Source: Saccharopolyspora kobensis
GTDB lineage: Bacteria > Actinomycetota > Actinomycetes > Mycobacteriales > Pseudonocardiaceae
Direction: 5' to 3'
Length of the DNA stretch: 64,000 nucleotides
Assembly: GCF_900108315.1 (NCBI RefSeq)
Contig: NZ_FNVB01000002.1
Span: forward strand, 1,450,562 to 1,514,561
Under the pieces are notes generated by a model. The model was not told where the DNA came from. It saw only the letters and a list, made by a program, of their open reading frames with translations, and searched no databases. Below, piece by piece: positions 53,077-61,935 of this stretch (its first letter is position 1; each line of letters begins with the position of its first letter). The translations under genes were made by a program, and so were the position numbers.

Positions 53077-54015
53077 ATGCGCCAGACCCGGGATTTCCTG
53101 CGCTCCCAAGGCCTGCCCGGGGAGGACGCCCCGGCCACCAGCACCAAGCGGTTCCCGGACGGCGCCCAGTACCGGGTGGAGATCCCGAGCACCGAAGGCC
53201 CCGAGGTGCTCGATGCCGTGCTCGCCGAGGCCGACGCCCGCGAGGTCGTGGTGCACCGGATCTCGCAGGGCAGCGGCGGGATGCTGCTCACCGATGCGGA
53301 ACTGCGCGAGATGGCGCGCACCGCCGCGGCGCGCTCGGTCGAGCTGAGCCTGTTCGCCCGGCCCGTCGCCGGCTGGGACACCAGCCCGATGGCCACCGCC
53401 GCCGGCGGCGGCCCGGTGGCGGCGCAAGCGCGCGGCACCGAACAGCTCGTGCACGTGCTGGAGGACATCAAGCGGACGGCCGAGGCCGGCGTCCGCAGCG
53501 TCCTGGTCACCGATCTCGGCGTGCTCAAGACCGCATCGGCCATGCGCGCGGCCGGGGACCTGCCGCCGGACCTGCAGTTCAAGATCAGCGTTCAGATGGG
53601 ACTGGCGAACCCGGCCGCGGTGCGCATCGCCGAGGACCTGGGCGCCGACACCTACAACGTGCCCACCGACCTGAGCATCGGGCAGCTGGCCGCGATCCGC
53701 GCCGCCACCGAGCTGCCGCTGGACGTCTACGTGGAGGCGCCCGACGACATGGGCGGTTTCGTCCGGCACTTCGAGATCGCCGAGATCGTGCGCGTCGCGG
53801 CACCCGTGTACGTCAAGTTCGGCCTGCGCAACGCCCCGAACATCTACCCCAGCGGCACCCACCTGACGCCCACCGCCGTGGCGCTGGGCCGGGAACGGGT
53901 GCGCCGCGCGCGGATCGGACTGGACCTGCTGCACCGCTACGCCCCGGAGGCCGAGGCCTCGCAGCTGCCCGCCGAGGGGCTCGCCGTGCCGCAACCGGAT
54001 TCCACAGTGGACTGA
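53077..54015 (+). CDS. TIM-barrel protein, peptidase U32-like (uncharacterised)
   Basis: 312 aa from ATG 53077 (GGAG 7 bp upstream); a TTG at 53008 with GGAGG is an alternative and would add 23 residues. Segments 'GVRSVLVTDLGVLKTASAM', 'LQFKISVQMGLANPAAVRIA', 'LGADTYNVPTDLSIGQLAAI' and 'LDVYVEAPDDMGGFVRHFEI' read as successive beta-alpha units of a barrel resembling the U32 peptidase/collagenase-like group. The characteristic U32 Cys motif is not evident. Adjacent to an IclR regulator and a P450, which suggests a catabolic role, but function is unknown. Confidence 0.55.
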   Translation: MRQTRDFLRSQGLPGEDAPATSTKRFPDGAQYRVEIPSTEGPEVLDAVLAEADAREVVVHRISQGSGGMLLTDAELREMARTAAARSVELSLFARPVAGWDTSPMATAAGGGPVAAQARGTEQLVHVLEDIKRTAEAGVRSVLVTDLGVLKTASAMRAAGDLPPDLQFKISVQMGLANPAAVRIAEDLGADTYNVPTDLSIGQLAAIRAATELPLDVYVEAPDDMGGFVRHFEIAEIVRVAAPVYVKFGLRNAPNIYPSGTHLTPTAVALGRERVRRARIGLDLLHRYAPEAEASQLPAEGLAVPQPDSTVD

Positions 54016-54079
54016 TCCGGGCGTTGACGCCACCCGGCCCGGCGGCCAGAGTATGCCTGCACCCGGCGAAGGAGTCGCG

Positions 54080-55342
54080 ATGGCAGCGCCCACCCCAGTC
54101 CCGGACGTGTTCGACCCGCGCAGGTACGCCATGGGCGTGCCGCACGAGGACTTCGCCTGGCTCCGCGAGCACGCGCCGGTGAGCTGGCAGCAGGAGCGCG
54201 AGGTCGGCGCCTGGCCCGGCGGCCCCGGTTTCTGGGCGGTGACCCGGTACAGCGACGTGGTCGCGGTGCTGAAGTCCGCCGAGGTCTTCTCGTCCTGGCT
54301 CGGCGCCACCCAGATCCGCGACCCGGATCCGGCGGACCTGCCGTTCATCCGGCGCATGATGCTCAACCTCGACCCGCCGGAGCACGGCGGGCTGCGGCGG
54401 CTGGTCAGCCGCGCGTTCACGCCGCGGCGCGTCGACCGGTTCCGCGAGGCGGTGGCGGAGCGGGCACGGCTGCTGGTCGACGAGGTGGCCGAGCGCGGTG
54501 GCTGCGACCTGCCCGTCGAGGTGACCGACGACTACCCGCTGCGCAACCTCGCGGACCTGCTCGGCGTTCCGGAGGCCGATCGCGGGATGCTGCTCGCGTG
54601 GACCAACCGGGTCATCGGCTACCAGGACCCGGAGCACTCCGAGGTCGCGCTGGACGCCGACGGCAGGCCGGTCAACCCGCGCTCCCCGGCGATGCTGGCG
54701 GACATGTTCGCCTTCGCCCAGGACCTCGCCGCGTTCAAGCGCCGCAATCCGGCCGACGACGTGATGACCGCGCTGGCCAACGCCGAGCTGGACGGGCGCG
54801 GGCTGGCCGACGCCGAACTGGAGATGTTCTTCTTCCTGCTCTCGGTGGCCGGCAACGACACCGTGCGCAGCGCCCTGCCGGGCGGGGTGCTGGCCTTCGC
54901 CCGGCATCCCGACCAGCACCGGCTGCTGCTGGCGGAACCGGAACTGCTCGACTCCGCGGTGGAGGAGACGCTGCGCTTCCACCCGCCGGTGCTCAGCTTC
55001 CGCCGCACCGCCACGGCCGATGCCGTGCTGGGCGGGCAGCGGATCCGCGCCGGCGACAAGGTCGTGGTGTTCCACTGCTCGGCGCACTTCGACGACGAGC
55101 AGTTCCCCGAACCGCACCGCTTCGACATCCGCCGCTCCCCCAACGCACACGTCGCCTTCGGCGACGGCCCGCACGTCTGCCTGGGCGCGCACTTCGCCCG
55201 GCTGCAGCTGCGCGCCTTCTACCGCGAGGCGCTGTGGCGGCTGCGCGATCTCCAGGTGACCGGGCCGGTGCAGCACCTGGTGTCGAACTTCATCAACGGC
55301 ATCAAGCACCTGCCGCTGTCCTTCACACCCGCTGCGCGCTGA
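54080..55342 (+). CDS. Cytochrome P450
   Basis: 420 aa from ATG 54080 (AAGGAG 6 bp upstream). Soluble bacterial P450: I-helix 'FFLLSVAGNDTVRSALPGGV' with the acid-alcohol-type 'AGNDT', K-helix EXXR in 'SAVEETLRFHPPV', and heme-binding loop 'FGDGPHVCLGAHFARLQLRA' with the Cys ligand. Resembles CYP families that hydroxylate fatty acids, terpenes or sterol side chains (CYP125/142/124-like); substrate not deducible. 64 bp after the TIM-barrel gene, possibly one operon. Confidence 0.95.
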   Translation: MAAPTPVPDVFDPRRYAMGVPHEDFAWLREHAPVSWQQEREVGAWPGGPGFWAVTRYSDVVAVLKSAEVFSSWLGATQIRDPDPADLPFIRRMMLNLDPPEHGGLRRLVSRAFTPRRVDRFREAVAERARLLVDEVAERGGCDLPVEVTDDYPLRNLADLLGVPEADRGMLLAWTNRVIGYQDPEHSEVALDADGRPVNPRSPAMLADMFAFAQDLAAFKRRNPADDVMTALANAELDGRGLADAELEMFFFLLSVAGNDTVRSALPGGVLAFARHPDQHRLLLAEPELLDSAVEETLRFHPPVLSFRRTATADAVLGGQRIRAGDKVVVFHCSAHFDDEQFPEPHRFDIRRSPNAHVAFGDGPHVCLGAHFARLQLRAFYREALWRLRDLQVTGPVQHLVSNFINGIKHLPLSFTPAAR

Positions 55343-55433
55343 ACTGCCGCAGCAAGCCCGCCCGCGTCCAGAGAAGGACCCGGGTCCCCGCCGACCAGCC
55401 GACAACGGGCTCCAAGGCCTATCGTCGGGCGAT

Positions 55434-56885
55434 ATGAGCACTGCTGCGCCGCTGCGCTCGCGGTCGGGTCGCTGGATCCTCGTCGCCACGATCCTGGGCT
55501 CCGGGGTGGCGTTCCTGGACGGGTCGGTCGTCAACGTCGCGCTGCCCGCGATCGGTCGTGCGGTGGGCGGCGAGCTCAGCGTGCTGCAGTGGGTGCTCGA
55601 CTCCTACCTGCTCACCCTCAGCGCGTTGCTGCTGCTCGGCGGGGCGCTCGGCGACCGCTACGGCCGCCGGCGGGTGTACGTGGTCGGGCTGGTGCTGTTC
55701 ACCGTCGCGTCGCTGGGGTGCGGGCTCGCACCGACCGGTGAGGCGCTCGTCGTGGCGCGGTTGCTGCAGGGCGTGGGCGGAGCGCTGCTGGTGCCGGGCA
55801 GCCTGGCGCTGATCAACTCGACCATCCGGCACGACGATCGCGGCGAGGCGGTGGGCCGGTGGGCGGGGCTGACCGGGGTGGCCTCGGCGATCGGCCCGTT
55901 CGTCGGCGGCTGGCTGGTGGACGCGGCGTCCTGGCGCTGGGTGTTCTTCATCAACGTGCCGATCGCGGCCGCCGCGCTGCTGGCGCTGCGGCACGTCCCG
56001 GAAACCCGGAACCCGCAGGCGGCGGGGCGGCTGGACGTCTTCGGCGCGATCGCGGTGACCGTCGGGCTGGCCGGGACGGTGTTCGCGCTGATCGAGATCC
56101 CGGTCGCGGGCTGGACGCCGCTGACCACCGCGGCGGCCGTGGCCGGAGCCGCGGGCCTGGTGGCCTTCCCGCTGATCGAGCTGCGCCACCCGAGCCCGCT
56201 GCTGCCGCTGTCGCTGTTCCGCTCAGCGCAGTTCACCGGCGCCAACCTCACCACGCTGGCCGTGTACGCGGCGCTGAGCGGTGCGTTGTTCCTGCTGTCG
56301 CTGCAGTTGCAGCAGTCGATGGGCTACAGCGCCCTCGCCGCGGGGATCGCGACGCTGCCGATCACCATCATCATGCTGCTGCTCTCCAGCCGCGTGGGCG
56401 CGGTCGCGCAGCGCACCGGCCCGCGGCTGCCGATGACGTTCGGCCCGATCATCTGCGCGGTGGGTCTCGCCCTGCTGACCTGGGCGGTGCCGGGCAGCAC
56501 CTACCTCACCGGGGTGCTGCCGGGTGTGCTGGTGTTCGGCCTCGGCCTGTCGATCACGGTCGCGCCGCTGACGTCGGCGGTGCTCGCCTCGGTGAGCGAG
56601 GACAACGCCGGAGTCGCTTCCGGCGTGAACAACGCGGTGTCCCGGCTCGCCGGGTTGCTCGCGGTGGCGGTGCTGCCGGTGGTCGCCGGACTGTCGCGCA
56701 CCGAAGCCGGTGCCCCGCTCGGCCCCGGCTTCGTCACGGCACTGCTGATCTCAGCTGTCCTGTGCGCGGCAGGCGGAGTCCTGTCCTGGCTCACCATCGG
56801 CCGAGCGGAACCCGTGGACACCTACCCGCTCCCAGGCGTGAACCACGCCTGCCAAGACCCCTGCACCTGCCGCCAGGACCGCTGA
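55434..56885 (+). CDS. MFS transporter, DHA2 family (EmrB/QacA type)
   Basis: 483 aa, 14 predicted membrane helices. Motif A-like 'LLLGGALGDRYGRRRVYVVG', motif C-like 'RLLQGVGGALLVPGSLALIN', N-terminal 'GVAFLDGSVVNVALPAIGRA' typical of DHA2 multidrug/proton antiporters. C-terminal tail 'CQDPCTCRQDR' is Cys-rich and unusual. Substrate unknown; no regulator adjacent. Confidence 0.93.
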   Translation: MSTAAPLRSRSGRWILVATILGSGVAFLDGSVVNVALPAIGRAVGGELSVLQWVLDSYLLTLSALLLLGGALGDRYGRRRVYVVGLVLFTVASLGCGLAPTGEALVVARLLQGVGGALLVPGSLALINSTIRHDDRGEAVGRWAGLTGVASAIGPFVGGWLVDAASWRWVFFINVPIAAAALLALRHVPETRNPQAAGRLDVFGAIAVTVGLAGTVFALIEIPVAGWTPLTTAAAVAGAAGLVAFPLIELRHPSPLLPLSLFRSAQFTGANLTTLAVYAALSGALFLLSLQLQQSMGYSALAAGIATLPITIIMLLLSSRVGAVAQRTGPRLPMTFGPIICAVGLALLTWAVPGSTYLTGVLPGVLVFGLGLSITVAPLTSAVLASVSEDNAGVASGVNNAVSRLAGLLAVAVLPVVAGLSRTEAGAPLGPGFVTALLISAVLCAAGGVLSWLTIGRAEPVDTYPLPGVNHACQDPCTCRQDR

Positions 56886-56895
56886 TCCCGGGCGG

Positions 56896-57114
56896 TCAGC
56901 CCGCGGCCCGCTTGGCCTGGACCTCTTCGGCGGTCATCGCCTCACCGCCGATCGCCCAGCTGCCGCTGGGCGTCTCGGTGACGACCACGTGCGTGACCGG
57001 GCGCAGGGCTTCGCCTTCGACGGCGATGACCGCTTCGGACACGCTCTCCACCAGCCGTCGCTGTTCCTCCGCGGTGAACACCCCGGCGATCACCTTGATG
57101 TCGATGAACGGCAT
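56896..57114 (-). CDS. Tautomerase family protein (4-oxalocrotonate tautomerase-like)
   Basis: 72 aa from ATG 57114 so that Pro is residue 2 and becomes the catalytic N-terminal Pro after Met removal ('MPFIDIKVIAGVFTAEEQRR'). Further residues 'VTHVVVTETPSGSWAIGG' fit the family. Converts 2-hydroxymuconate-type compounds or related substrates; no aromatic meta-cleavage genes are adjacent. Confidence 0.88.
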   Translation of the reverse strand: MPFIDIKVIAGVFTAEEQRRLVESVSEAVIAVEGEALRPVTHVVVTETPSGSWAIGGEAMTAEEVQAKRAAG

Positions 57115-57172
57115 CTGACGGCTCCTCCGCGCTCCGCTGCTCGGTGCGCTCACGTGCTGATTCGGACTCCGG

Positions 57173-57346
57173 TCATGCGGCGCGGACACCCGGTGCCGTC
57201 AGGCGCTGCATGCGGAGGAGCCAGAGCTCCAGTTCGGCGAGCTGGCCGTCGAGGCTCTCGCTGCCGTACATGTCCGGGCTGGCGCGCAGAGTCATCAACT
57301 CTTCCCAGCGCCGTTCCATCTGGTCGATCATCTCTCGCACCGTCAC
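57173..57346 (-). CDS. Small helical hypothetical protein (57 aa)
   Basis: 57 aa from GTG 57346 (upstream frame opens to 57418 but has no better start). Sequence 'VREMIDQMERRWEELMTLRA' and 'LAELELWLLRMQRLTAPGVR' predicts two amphipathic helices. Starts within a GC-rich GGGAGAGGGG ribosome-site region. No recognised family; tentative. Confidence 0.4.
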   Translation of the reverse strand: MTVREMIDQMERRWEELMTLRASPDMYGSESLDGQLAELELWLLRMQRLTAPGVRAA

Positions 57347-57491
57347 CTGCGGCCCCTCTCCCCGAACGAGTACCGCCGTCGACGGTACGGCGGTGGTGTG
57401 CACGCTCGGTAAGGCCAAAAGTCACGGTTTCACCCGATCCGCCCGATGTGGAGCACCCCACCGCCGCGTGCTGTTGTGGTGTGATCAAGAC

Positions 57492-57659
57492 ATGCGAAGA
57501 GGTCGTCGAGGGCACCCGTGCGAACCCGACATCAGCCAGATCGGCCTCTGGCGCTGCGATGTCTGCGGGCAGCAGTGGGAGATCCACGGCGTCGCGGGCA
57601 ACCCGCGGATCCGCAAGGTCAGCCGCGTCGGCTGGTTCCTCGCCAAGCTGTTCGGCTGA
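57492..57659 (+). CDS. Small zinc-ribbon-like protein (55 aa)
   Basis: 55 aa. 'CEPDISQIGLWRCDVCGQQW' with a third Cys at 'HPC' resembles a treble-clef/zinc ribbon (C...CxxC with partner His). Ends with 'RKVSRVGWFLAKLFG'. Overlaps the convergent MFS gene by 41 bp and has no clear Shine-Dalgarno, so the start is uncertain. Confidence 0.45.
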   Translation: MRRGRRGHPCEPDISQIGLWRCDVCGQQWEIHGVAGNPRIRKVSRVGWFLAKLFG

Positions 57660-58797
57660 GGCGGCCGGCCAGCAGCACGATGAGCAGGCCCGCGACCGGG
57701 ACCACCACCAGGCCGAGGCGCAGGCTCACCGCGTCCGCCAGCAGACCGACCACCGGCGGCCCGGCCAGCACCCCGAACCGGTAGAGCCAGCCGACGATGG
57801 CCAGGCCCGCTCCCGGCGGCAGGCCCGGTACGGCGTCGGCCGCGTTGAACCCGGCCGGGATGATCGTGGCGATCCCCCAGCCGGCCAGGGCGAAACCGGT
57901 GATCGCGGTCGGGATCGAGGGCCACAGCAGCGCACCGCCGACGGCCACGACCACCAGCGCTCCCCCGGCTCGCGCGACGGCGCGGGCGCCGAAGCGGTTG
58001 ACCAGCCGGTCGCCGGTGAGCCTGCCGATGGTCTGGGCTGCTTGCAGCGCGACGAACACCCCGCCGGACAGCGCGGCCGCCGCGCCGAGCGAGTCGCGCA
58101 AGTAGATCGCGCCCCACGACGCGGCGGTGTCCTCGACCAGCGCACCCGCTGAGCACAGAGCGCCCAGCGCCAGCAGGGCCAGCAGGGTTCGCGCTCCCGG
58201 CCGGGCCCGCGGGTTGCCCCGGTGCGCGGAATCGTCCGGCCCGGGGAGCAGGAACGTACGGCTGGCGACGGCCACCGCCGCGAGCACGACGGCGGCCGCA
58301 CCGAAGTGCAGCGGTAGCGGCGCTGCGACCCCGGCCGCCAACGAACCGCCCAGACCGCCGATGATCGCGCCGACGCTCCACAGGCCGTGCAGCGAGTTCA
58401 CGATCGATCGCCCGTAGGCGCGCTGGACCCGCAGGCCGTGCGCGTTCATCGCCACGTCGACCACCGCGTCCATCGCCCCCGCCACGAACAGCGCTCCGGC
58501 CAGCTGCCACCAGTTCGCCGCGAGCCCGATCGCGACCAGGTCCGCGGCCAGCAGCGCCGAGCACCACACCGCGACGTCCGCCGAGCGCCACCTGGCCAGC
58601 AGCGGGCCGGCCAGCAGACCGGCTGCCATCGCCCCGAGCGGGAACGCCGCGATGGCGGTGCCCAGCGCGGCATTGGAAAGGCCCAGTGAGTCCTGCAATT
58701 CCGGGTAGCGCGGCACCACGCTGGCGAAACTCGCCCCGTTGACCAGGAACAGCGCGGCCACCGCCAGTCGCGCCGCGACCGGTGCGGTTTTCGGCAT
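57619..58797 (-). CDS. MFS transporter
   Basis: 392 aa from ATG 58797 (GGGAGGAGG upstream). 12 predicted helices with low similarity to sugar/amino-acid MFS permeases (FucP/YbjJ-like): 'AALFLVNGASFASVVPRYPE', 'GLSNAALGTAIAAFPLGAMA', 'GIATIIPAGFNAADAVPGLP'. Motif A is weak, as in that group. Substrate unknown; no regulator adjacent. Confidence 0.88.
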   Translation of the reverse strand: MPKTAPVAARLAVAALFLVNGASFASVVPRYPELQDSLGLSNAALGTAIAAFPLGAMAAGLLAGPLLARWRSADVAVWCSALLAADLVAIGLAANWWQLAGALFVAGAMDAVVDVAMNAHGLRVQRAYGRSIVNSLHGLWSVGAIIGGLGGSLAAGVAAPLPLHFGAAAVVLAAVAVASRTFLLPGPDDSAHRGNPRARPGARTLLALLALGALCSAGALVEDTAASWGAIYLRDSLGAAAALSGGVFVALQAAQTIGRLTGDRLVNRFGARAVARAGGALVVVAVGGALLWPSIPTAITGFALAGWGIATIIPAGFNAADAVPGLPPGAGLAIVGWLYRFGVLAGPPVVGLLADAVSLRLGLVVVPVAGLLIVLLAGRLSRTAWRGTSRRG

Positions 58798-58898
58798 CAC
58801 CGTCCTCCTCCCGGTAGCTCCCGCGATCATGCCAGCTGCGGCGCACTAGAGTCGGGACCGCAGCCCCCGGAACCTGGAAGTCCACTGTGGAGGAATCG

Positions 58899-59381
58899 TT
58901 GAACGTGCTGGCGACGTTGTCCGTCGGACCGGTCACCTACCAGCTGCGCCGGGCGAGCGGTGCCGACCTGGCCGCCGTCGTCGGGCTGCTGGCCGCCGAC
59001 CAGCTCGGCGCGACCCGGGAGTCGGCCGTCGACCTGGAGCCGTACCGAGCGGCGTTCGCGGCCATCGACGCCGATCCGGCGCAGCTGCTGCTGGTGGCGA
59101 CCGCCGCGGACGAGGTCGTGGCGACCATGCAGCTGACGTTCATCCCGGGGCTCGCCCGGCGCGGTGCGCTGCGCGCCCAGATCGAAGCGGTGCGCGTGCA
59201 CGAGCAGCACCGCAGCCACGGCCTCGGCGGCGAGATGTTCCAGTGGGCCATCGGCGAAGCCCGCCGGCGCGGTTGCGCCCTGGTGCAGCTGACCACCGAC
59301 AAGCAGCGGGCGAACGCGCACCGCTTCTACGAGCGGCTCGGCTTCACCGCCTCCCACGAGGGCTTCAAGATGGCGCTGTGA
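58899..59381 (+). CDS. GNAT family N-acetyltransferase
   Basis: 160 aa from TTG 58899, chosen because GTGGAGGA (58887-58894) is then the ribosome site (an in-frame GTG at 58887 would start inside it). Acetyltransferase core: 'LLLVATAADEVVATMQLTFI', acetyl-CoA loop 'VHEQHRSHGLGGEMFQWAIG', and 'LTTDKQRANAHRFYERLGFT'. Acetylates an unknown amine. The pseudouridine synthase gene begins 23 bp downstream. Confidence 0.87.
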   Translation: MNVLATLSVGPVTYQLRRASGADLAAVVGLLAADQLGATRESAVDLEPYRAAFAAIDADPAQLLLVATAADEVVATMQLTFIPGLARRGALRAQIEAVRVHEQHRSHGLGGEMFQWAIGEARRRGCALVQLTTDKQRANAHRFYERLGFTASHEGFKMAL

Positions 59382-59404
59382 CCACCGGCTACGCTGGTGG
59401 CGCG

Positions 59405-60331
59405 ATGCGACGCAAGCTCAGCTCGCCGCTGCCGCAGCGGCACGGCGTGGACCCGGTCCGGATGCGGCTTCCGCTCGACGGGCACTGGCGCACCGTCCGG
59501 GACCACCTGGTCGACCGGATCCCGAAGCTCCCGCCGGAGCGCATCGACACCATGCTGCGCGAAGGGCTGATCGTCGGGACCGACGGGCCGCTCGGCCTCG
59601 ACAGCCCGTTCGTCCCTGGCTCATTCCTCTGGTTCCACCGCGATCTGCCGGTCGAGGTGCCCGTGCCGTTCGCGATCGACGTGGTGCACCGGGACGAGCA
59701 CCTGCTGGTGGTGGACAAGCCGCACTTCCTGGCCACGACACCGCGCGGCGGGCACGTCGTGGAGACCGCGCTGATCAGGCTGCGGCGCGAGCTCGACCTG
59801 CCCGAGCTCAGCCCCGCGCACCGGCTGGACCGGCTGACCGCCGGGCTGGTCATGTTCGTCATCACCCCGCGGCACCGCGGTGCGTACCAGACGCTGTTCC
59901 ACGACCGGCTGGTGCACAAGGAGTACGAGGCCGTCGCCGCTTTCGACCCGGACCTGCAGCTGCCCCGCACGGTGCGCAGCCGGATCCACAAGCAGCGCGG
60001 TGTGCTGGCCGCCGAGGAGGTGCCGGGCGAGCCCAACAGCGAAACCCTGGTGGAGCTCGTCGAGCACCGCGGCGGTCTCGGCCGCTACCGGCTGCTGCCG
60101 CGCACCGGGCGCACCCACCAGCTGCGGGTGCACCTCAACAGCCTGGGCGTTCCGATCCTCGGCGACGACCTGTACCCGGTGGTGCGGCAGCGGGCCGCCG
60201 ACGACTTCGCCGACCCGCTGCAGCTGCTGGCCAAGGTGCTGGAGTTCACCGATCCGGTCACCGGGCACCGGCGGCGCTTCGAATCGCGCCGGGTGCTGAG
60301 CGGCTGGTCGGCACCCGATTCCGGGGGATGA
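59405..60331 (+). CDS. RluA family pseudouridine synthase
   Basis: 308 aa. Catalytic Asp in 'SPAHRLDRLTAGLVMFVITP', preceded by 'DEHLLVVDKPHFLATTPRGG' and followed by 'KEYEAV' and 'GRYRLLPRTGRTHQLRVHL', all conserved in RluA/TruC-type enzymes. The N terminus ('HWRTVRDHLVDRIPKLPPER') is a short S4-like region. Modifies a uridine of rRNA or tRNA; the exact site cannot be predicted. Stop codon overlaps the first arm of the terminator at 60322-60353. Confidence 0.93.
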   Translation: MRRKLSSPLPQRHGVDPVRMRLPLDGHWRTVRDHLVDRIPKLPPERIDTMLREGLIVGTDGPLGLDSPFVPGSFLWFHRDLPVEVPVPFAIDVVHRDEHLLVVDKPHFLATTPRGGHVVETALIRLRRELDLPELSPAHRLDRLTAGLVMFVITPRHRGAYQTLFHDRLVHKEYEAVAAFDPDLQLPRTVRSRIHKQRGVLAAEEVPGEPNSETLVELVEHRGGLGRYRLLPRTGRTHQLRVHLNSLGVPILGDDLYPVVRQRAADDFADPLQLLAKVLEFTDPVTGHRRRFESRRVLSGWSAPDSGG

Positions 60332-60353
60332 TCGCCGCCGCGACCATCCCCCG
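60322..60353. terminator. Bidirectional hairpin terminator
   Basis: Perfect 9-bp arms CGGGGGATG (60322-60330) and CATCCCCCG (60345-60353), 14-nt loop. The left arm includes the stop codon of the pseudouridine synthase; on the minus strand it follows the D-aminoacylase stop (60359) by 6 bp. Confidence 0.8.
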
Positions 60354-60358
60354 CCGGT

Positions 60359-61924
60359 TCACGCCGCCGAGGTCAGCACCGTTCCGCCGCTGCGCCCGGT
60401 GGGGCTGCCGTCGAGCAGCACCGGCACACCGTTGACCAGCACCGCCGAGCATCCCGAGGCCAGCTGCCACGGCTGCTCGAAGGTGGAGTTGTCGATGATC
60501 CCGGCCGGGTCGAGCACCACGACGTCGGCGGCCTTGCCCGCCGCGAGCACGCCGCGGTCGGCCAGCCCGATCCTGGCCGCGGGCAACGACGTCATCTTGC
60601 GCACCGCGTCCTCCAACGTCAGCACCCCGCGTTCCCGCACGTAGCGGCCGAGAACCCGGGCGAAGGTGCCGAAGCTGCGCGGGTGCGGCCTGCCGTCGCC
60701 GCGCTCGGTCATGGTCCAGCCGTCGCTGGCCACCGACACCCACGGGTGCCGGAGCACGGTGTCGACGTCGGCTTCGCTCATCGCGTGGTTCACGATCATC
60801 ACGTTCGCCGCGTGCGCCACCAGCACGCGCAGCGCCGCTTCGGCCGGGTCCACGCCGTCCCGGCGGCCGATCTCCGCGACCGACAGGCCGATGTCCGCGC
60901 TCTGCGCGCCGATCGGCAGGTCGGCGATGACCAGGCCCTCCGGGTCGATGTCCCGGCCGAACCTGGCCCGCAGCTCAGCGGCGATGCGCTCCCGGGTCGC
61001 CGGATCGGCCAGCCTGGCCAGCAGCGCGTCCTTGCCGCCGTCGACCGCCCACGGGCTCAGACGCGACACCAGCGAGGTGCTGGATGCCGTGTACGGGTAG
61101 ACGTCGGCGGCGACGTCCACACCCCGCTGCCGGGCCGCGTCGATGAGCGCGAGCGCTTGCACCACCTTGCCGTGGTTCTCCGGCCCCATCGCCTTGAGGT
61201 GCGAGATCTCCAAGCGGGCGCCCGCGAGCTCCGCGGCTTCGATCGCCTCGCGAACCGCGTCGAGCAGCGTCGCAGCCTCGTTGCGCATGTGCGTGGAGTA
61301 CAGCAGCCCGGCCGAGGCCGCCGCGGCGACCAGGGCGCGCACTTCGGCGGCGTCGGCGAACACGCCCGGGGCGTAGATCAGCCCGGTGGAGAAGCCGACG
61401 GCTCCTTGCCGCGCGGCGATCGTCACCAGCTCGCACATCCTCTCGAGCTCGGTTCCCGTCGGCGCCCGGTCGGCGTCGCCGAGCACCGCCAGCCGCACCG
61501 CGTTGTGGCCGACCTGCAGCGCGACGTTGACCGCCGATCCTTCGACGACCTCGCGGAATCCCGCCGCATCGCGCCACTTCCAGCTCAGCGCCCGGTCGTC
61601 GATGATGCTGGCGCGGCGGATCAGGTCCAGATCGGTGAACGGGAACGGCGAGTGCCCGCAGTTGCCGGTCACCAGGGTCGTCACGCCCTGGTGGATCTGC
61701 GTGACGGCCGCCGGGGCGCCCTCCAGGGTGTAGTCGGCGTGGGAGTGCAGGTCGATGAAACCGGGCGCGACGACCTGCCCGGTGGCGTCGATCTCCCGCC
61801 GCCCGGCCAGTTTTCCGGAACTCACCTCGGTGATCCGGTCACCGGTGATGCCGATGCTGCCGTTGCGCCGCGGCGCCCCGGTCCCGTCGACCAGCTCACC
61901 GCCGTTGATCACGACGTCGAACAT
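60359..61924 (-). CDS. N-acyl-D-amino-acid deacylase (D-aminoacylase)
   Basis: 521 aa from ATG 61924. Amidohydrolase superfamily: metal site 'PGFIDLHSHADYTLEG' (HxH), 'GNCGHSPFPFTDLDL', 'THMRNEAATLLDAVREAIEA', 'LEISHLKAMGPENHGKV' and 'WVSVASDGWTMTERG' with the metal Asp. Hydrolyses N-acyl-D-amino acids (or dihydropyrimidine-type amides) to D-amino acid and carboxylate. 11 bp downstream of the permease gene and in one operon with the racemase-type enolase, so the substrate is probably an N-acyl amino acid. Confidence 0.92.
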   Translation of the reverse strand: MFDVVINGGELVDGTGAPRRNGSIGITGDRITEVSSGKLAGRREIDATGQVVAPGFIDLHSHADYTLEGAPAAVTQIHQGVTTLVTGNCGHSPFPFTDLDLIRRASIIDDRALSWKWRDAAGFREVVEGSAVNVALQVGHNAVRLAVLGDADRAPTGTELERMCELVTIAARQGAVGFSTGLIYAPGVFADAAEVRALVAAAASAGLLYSTHMRNEAATLLDAVREAIEAAELAGARLEISHLKAMGPENHGKVVQALALIDAARQRGVDVAADVYPYTASSTSLVSRLSPWAVDGGKDALLARLADPATRERIAAELRARFGRDIDPEGLVIADLPIGAQSADIGLSVAEIGRRDGVDPAEAALRVLVAHAANVMIVNHAMSEADVDTVLRHPWVSVASDGWTMTERGDGRPHPRSFGTFARVLGRYVRERGVLTLEDAVRKMTSLPAARIGLADRGVLAAGKAADVVVLDPAGIIDNSTFEQPWQLASGCSAVLVNGVPVLLDGSPTGRSGGTVLTSAA

Positions 61925-61935
61925 GGCATCTCCTC

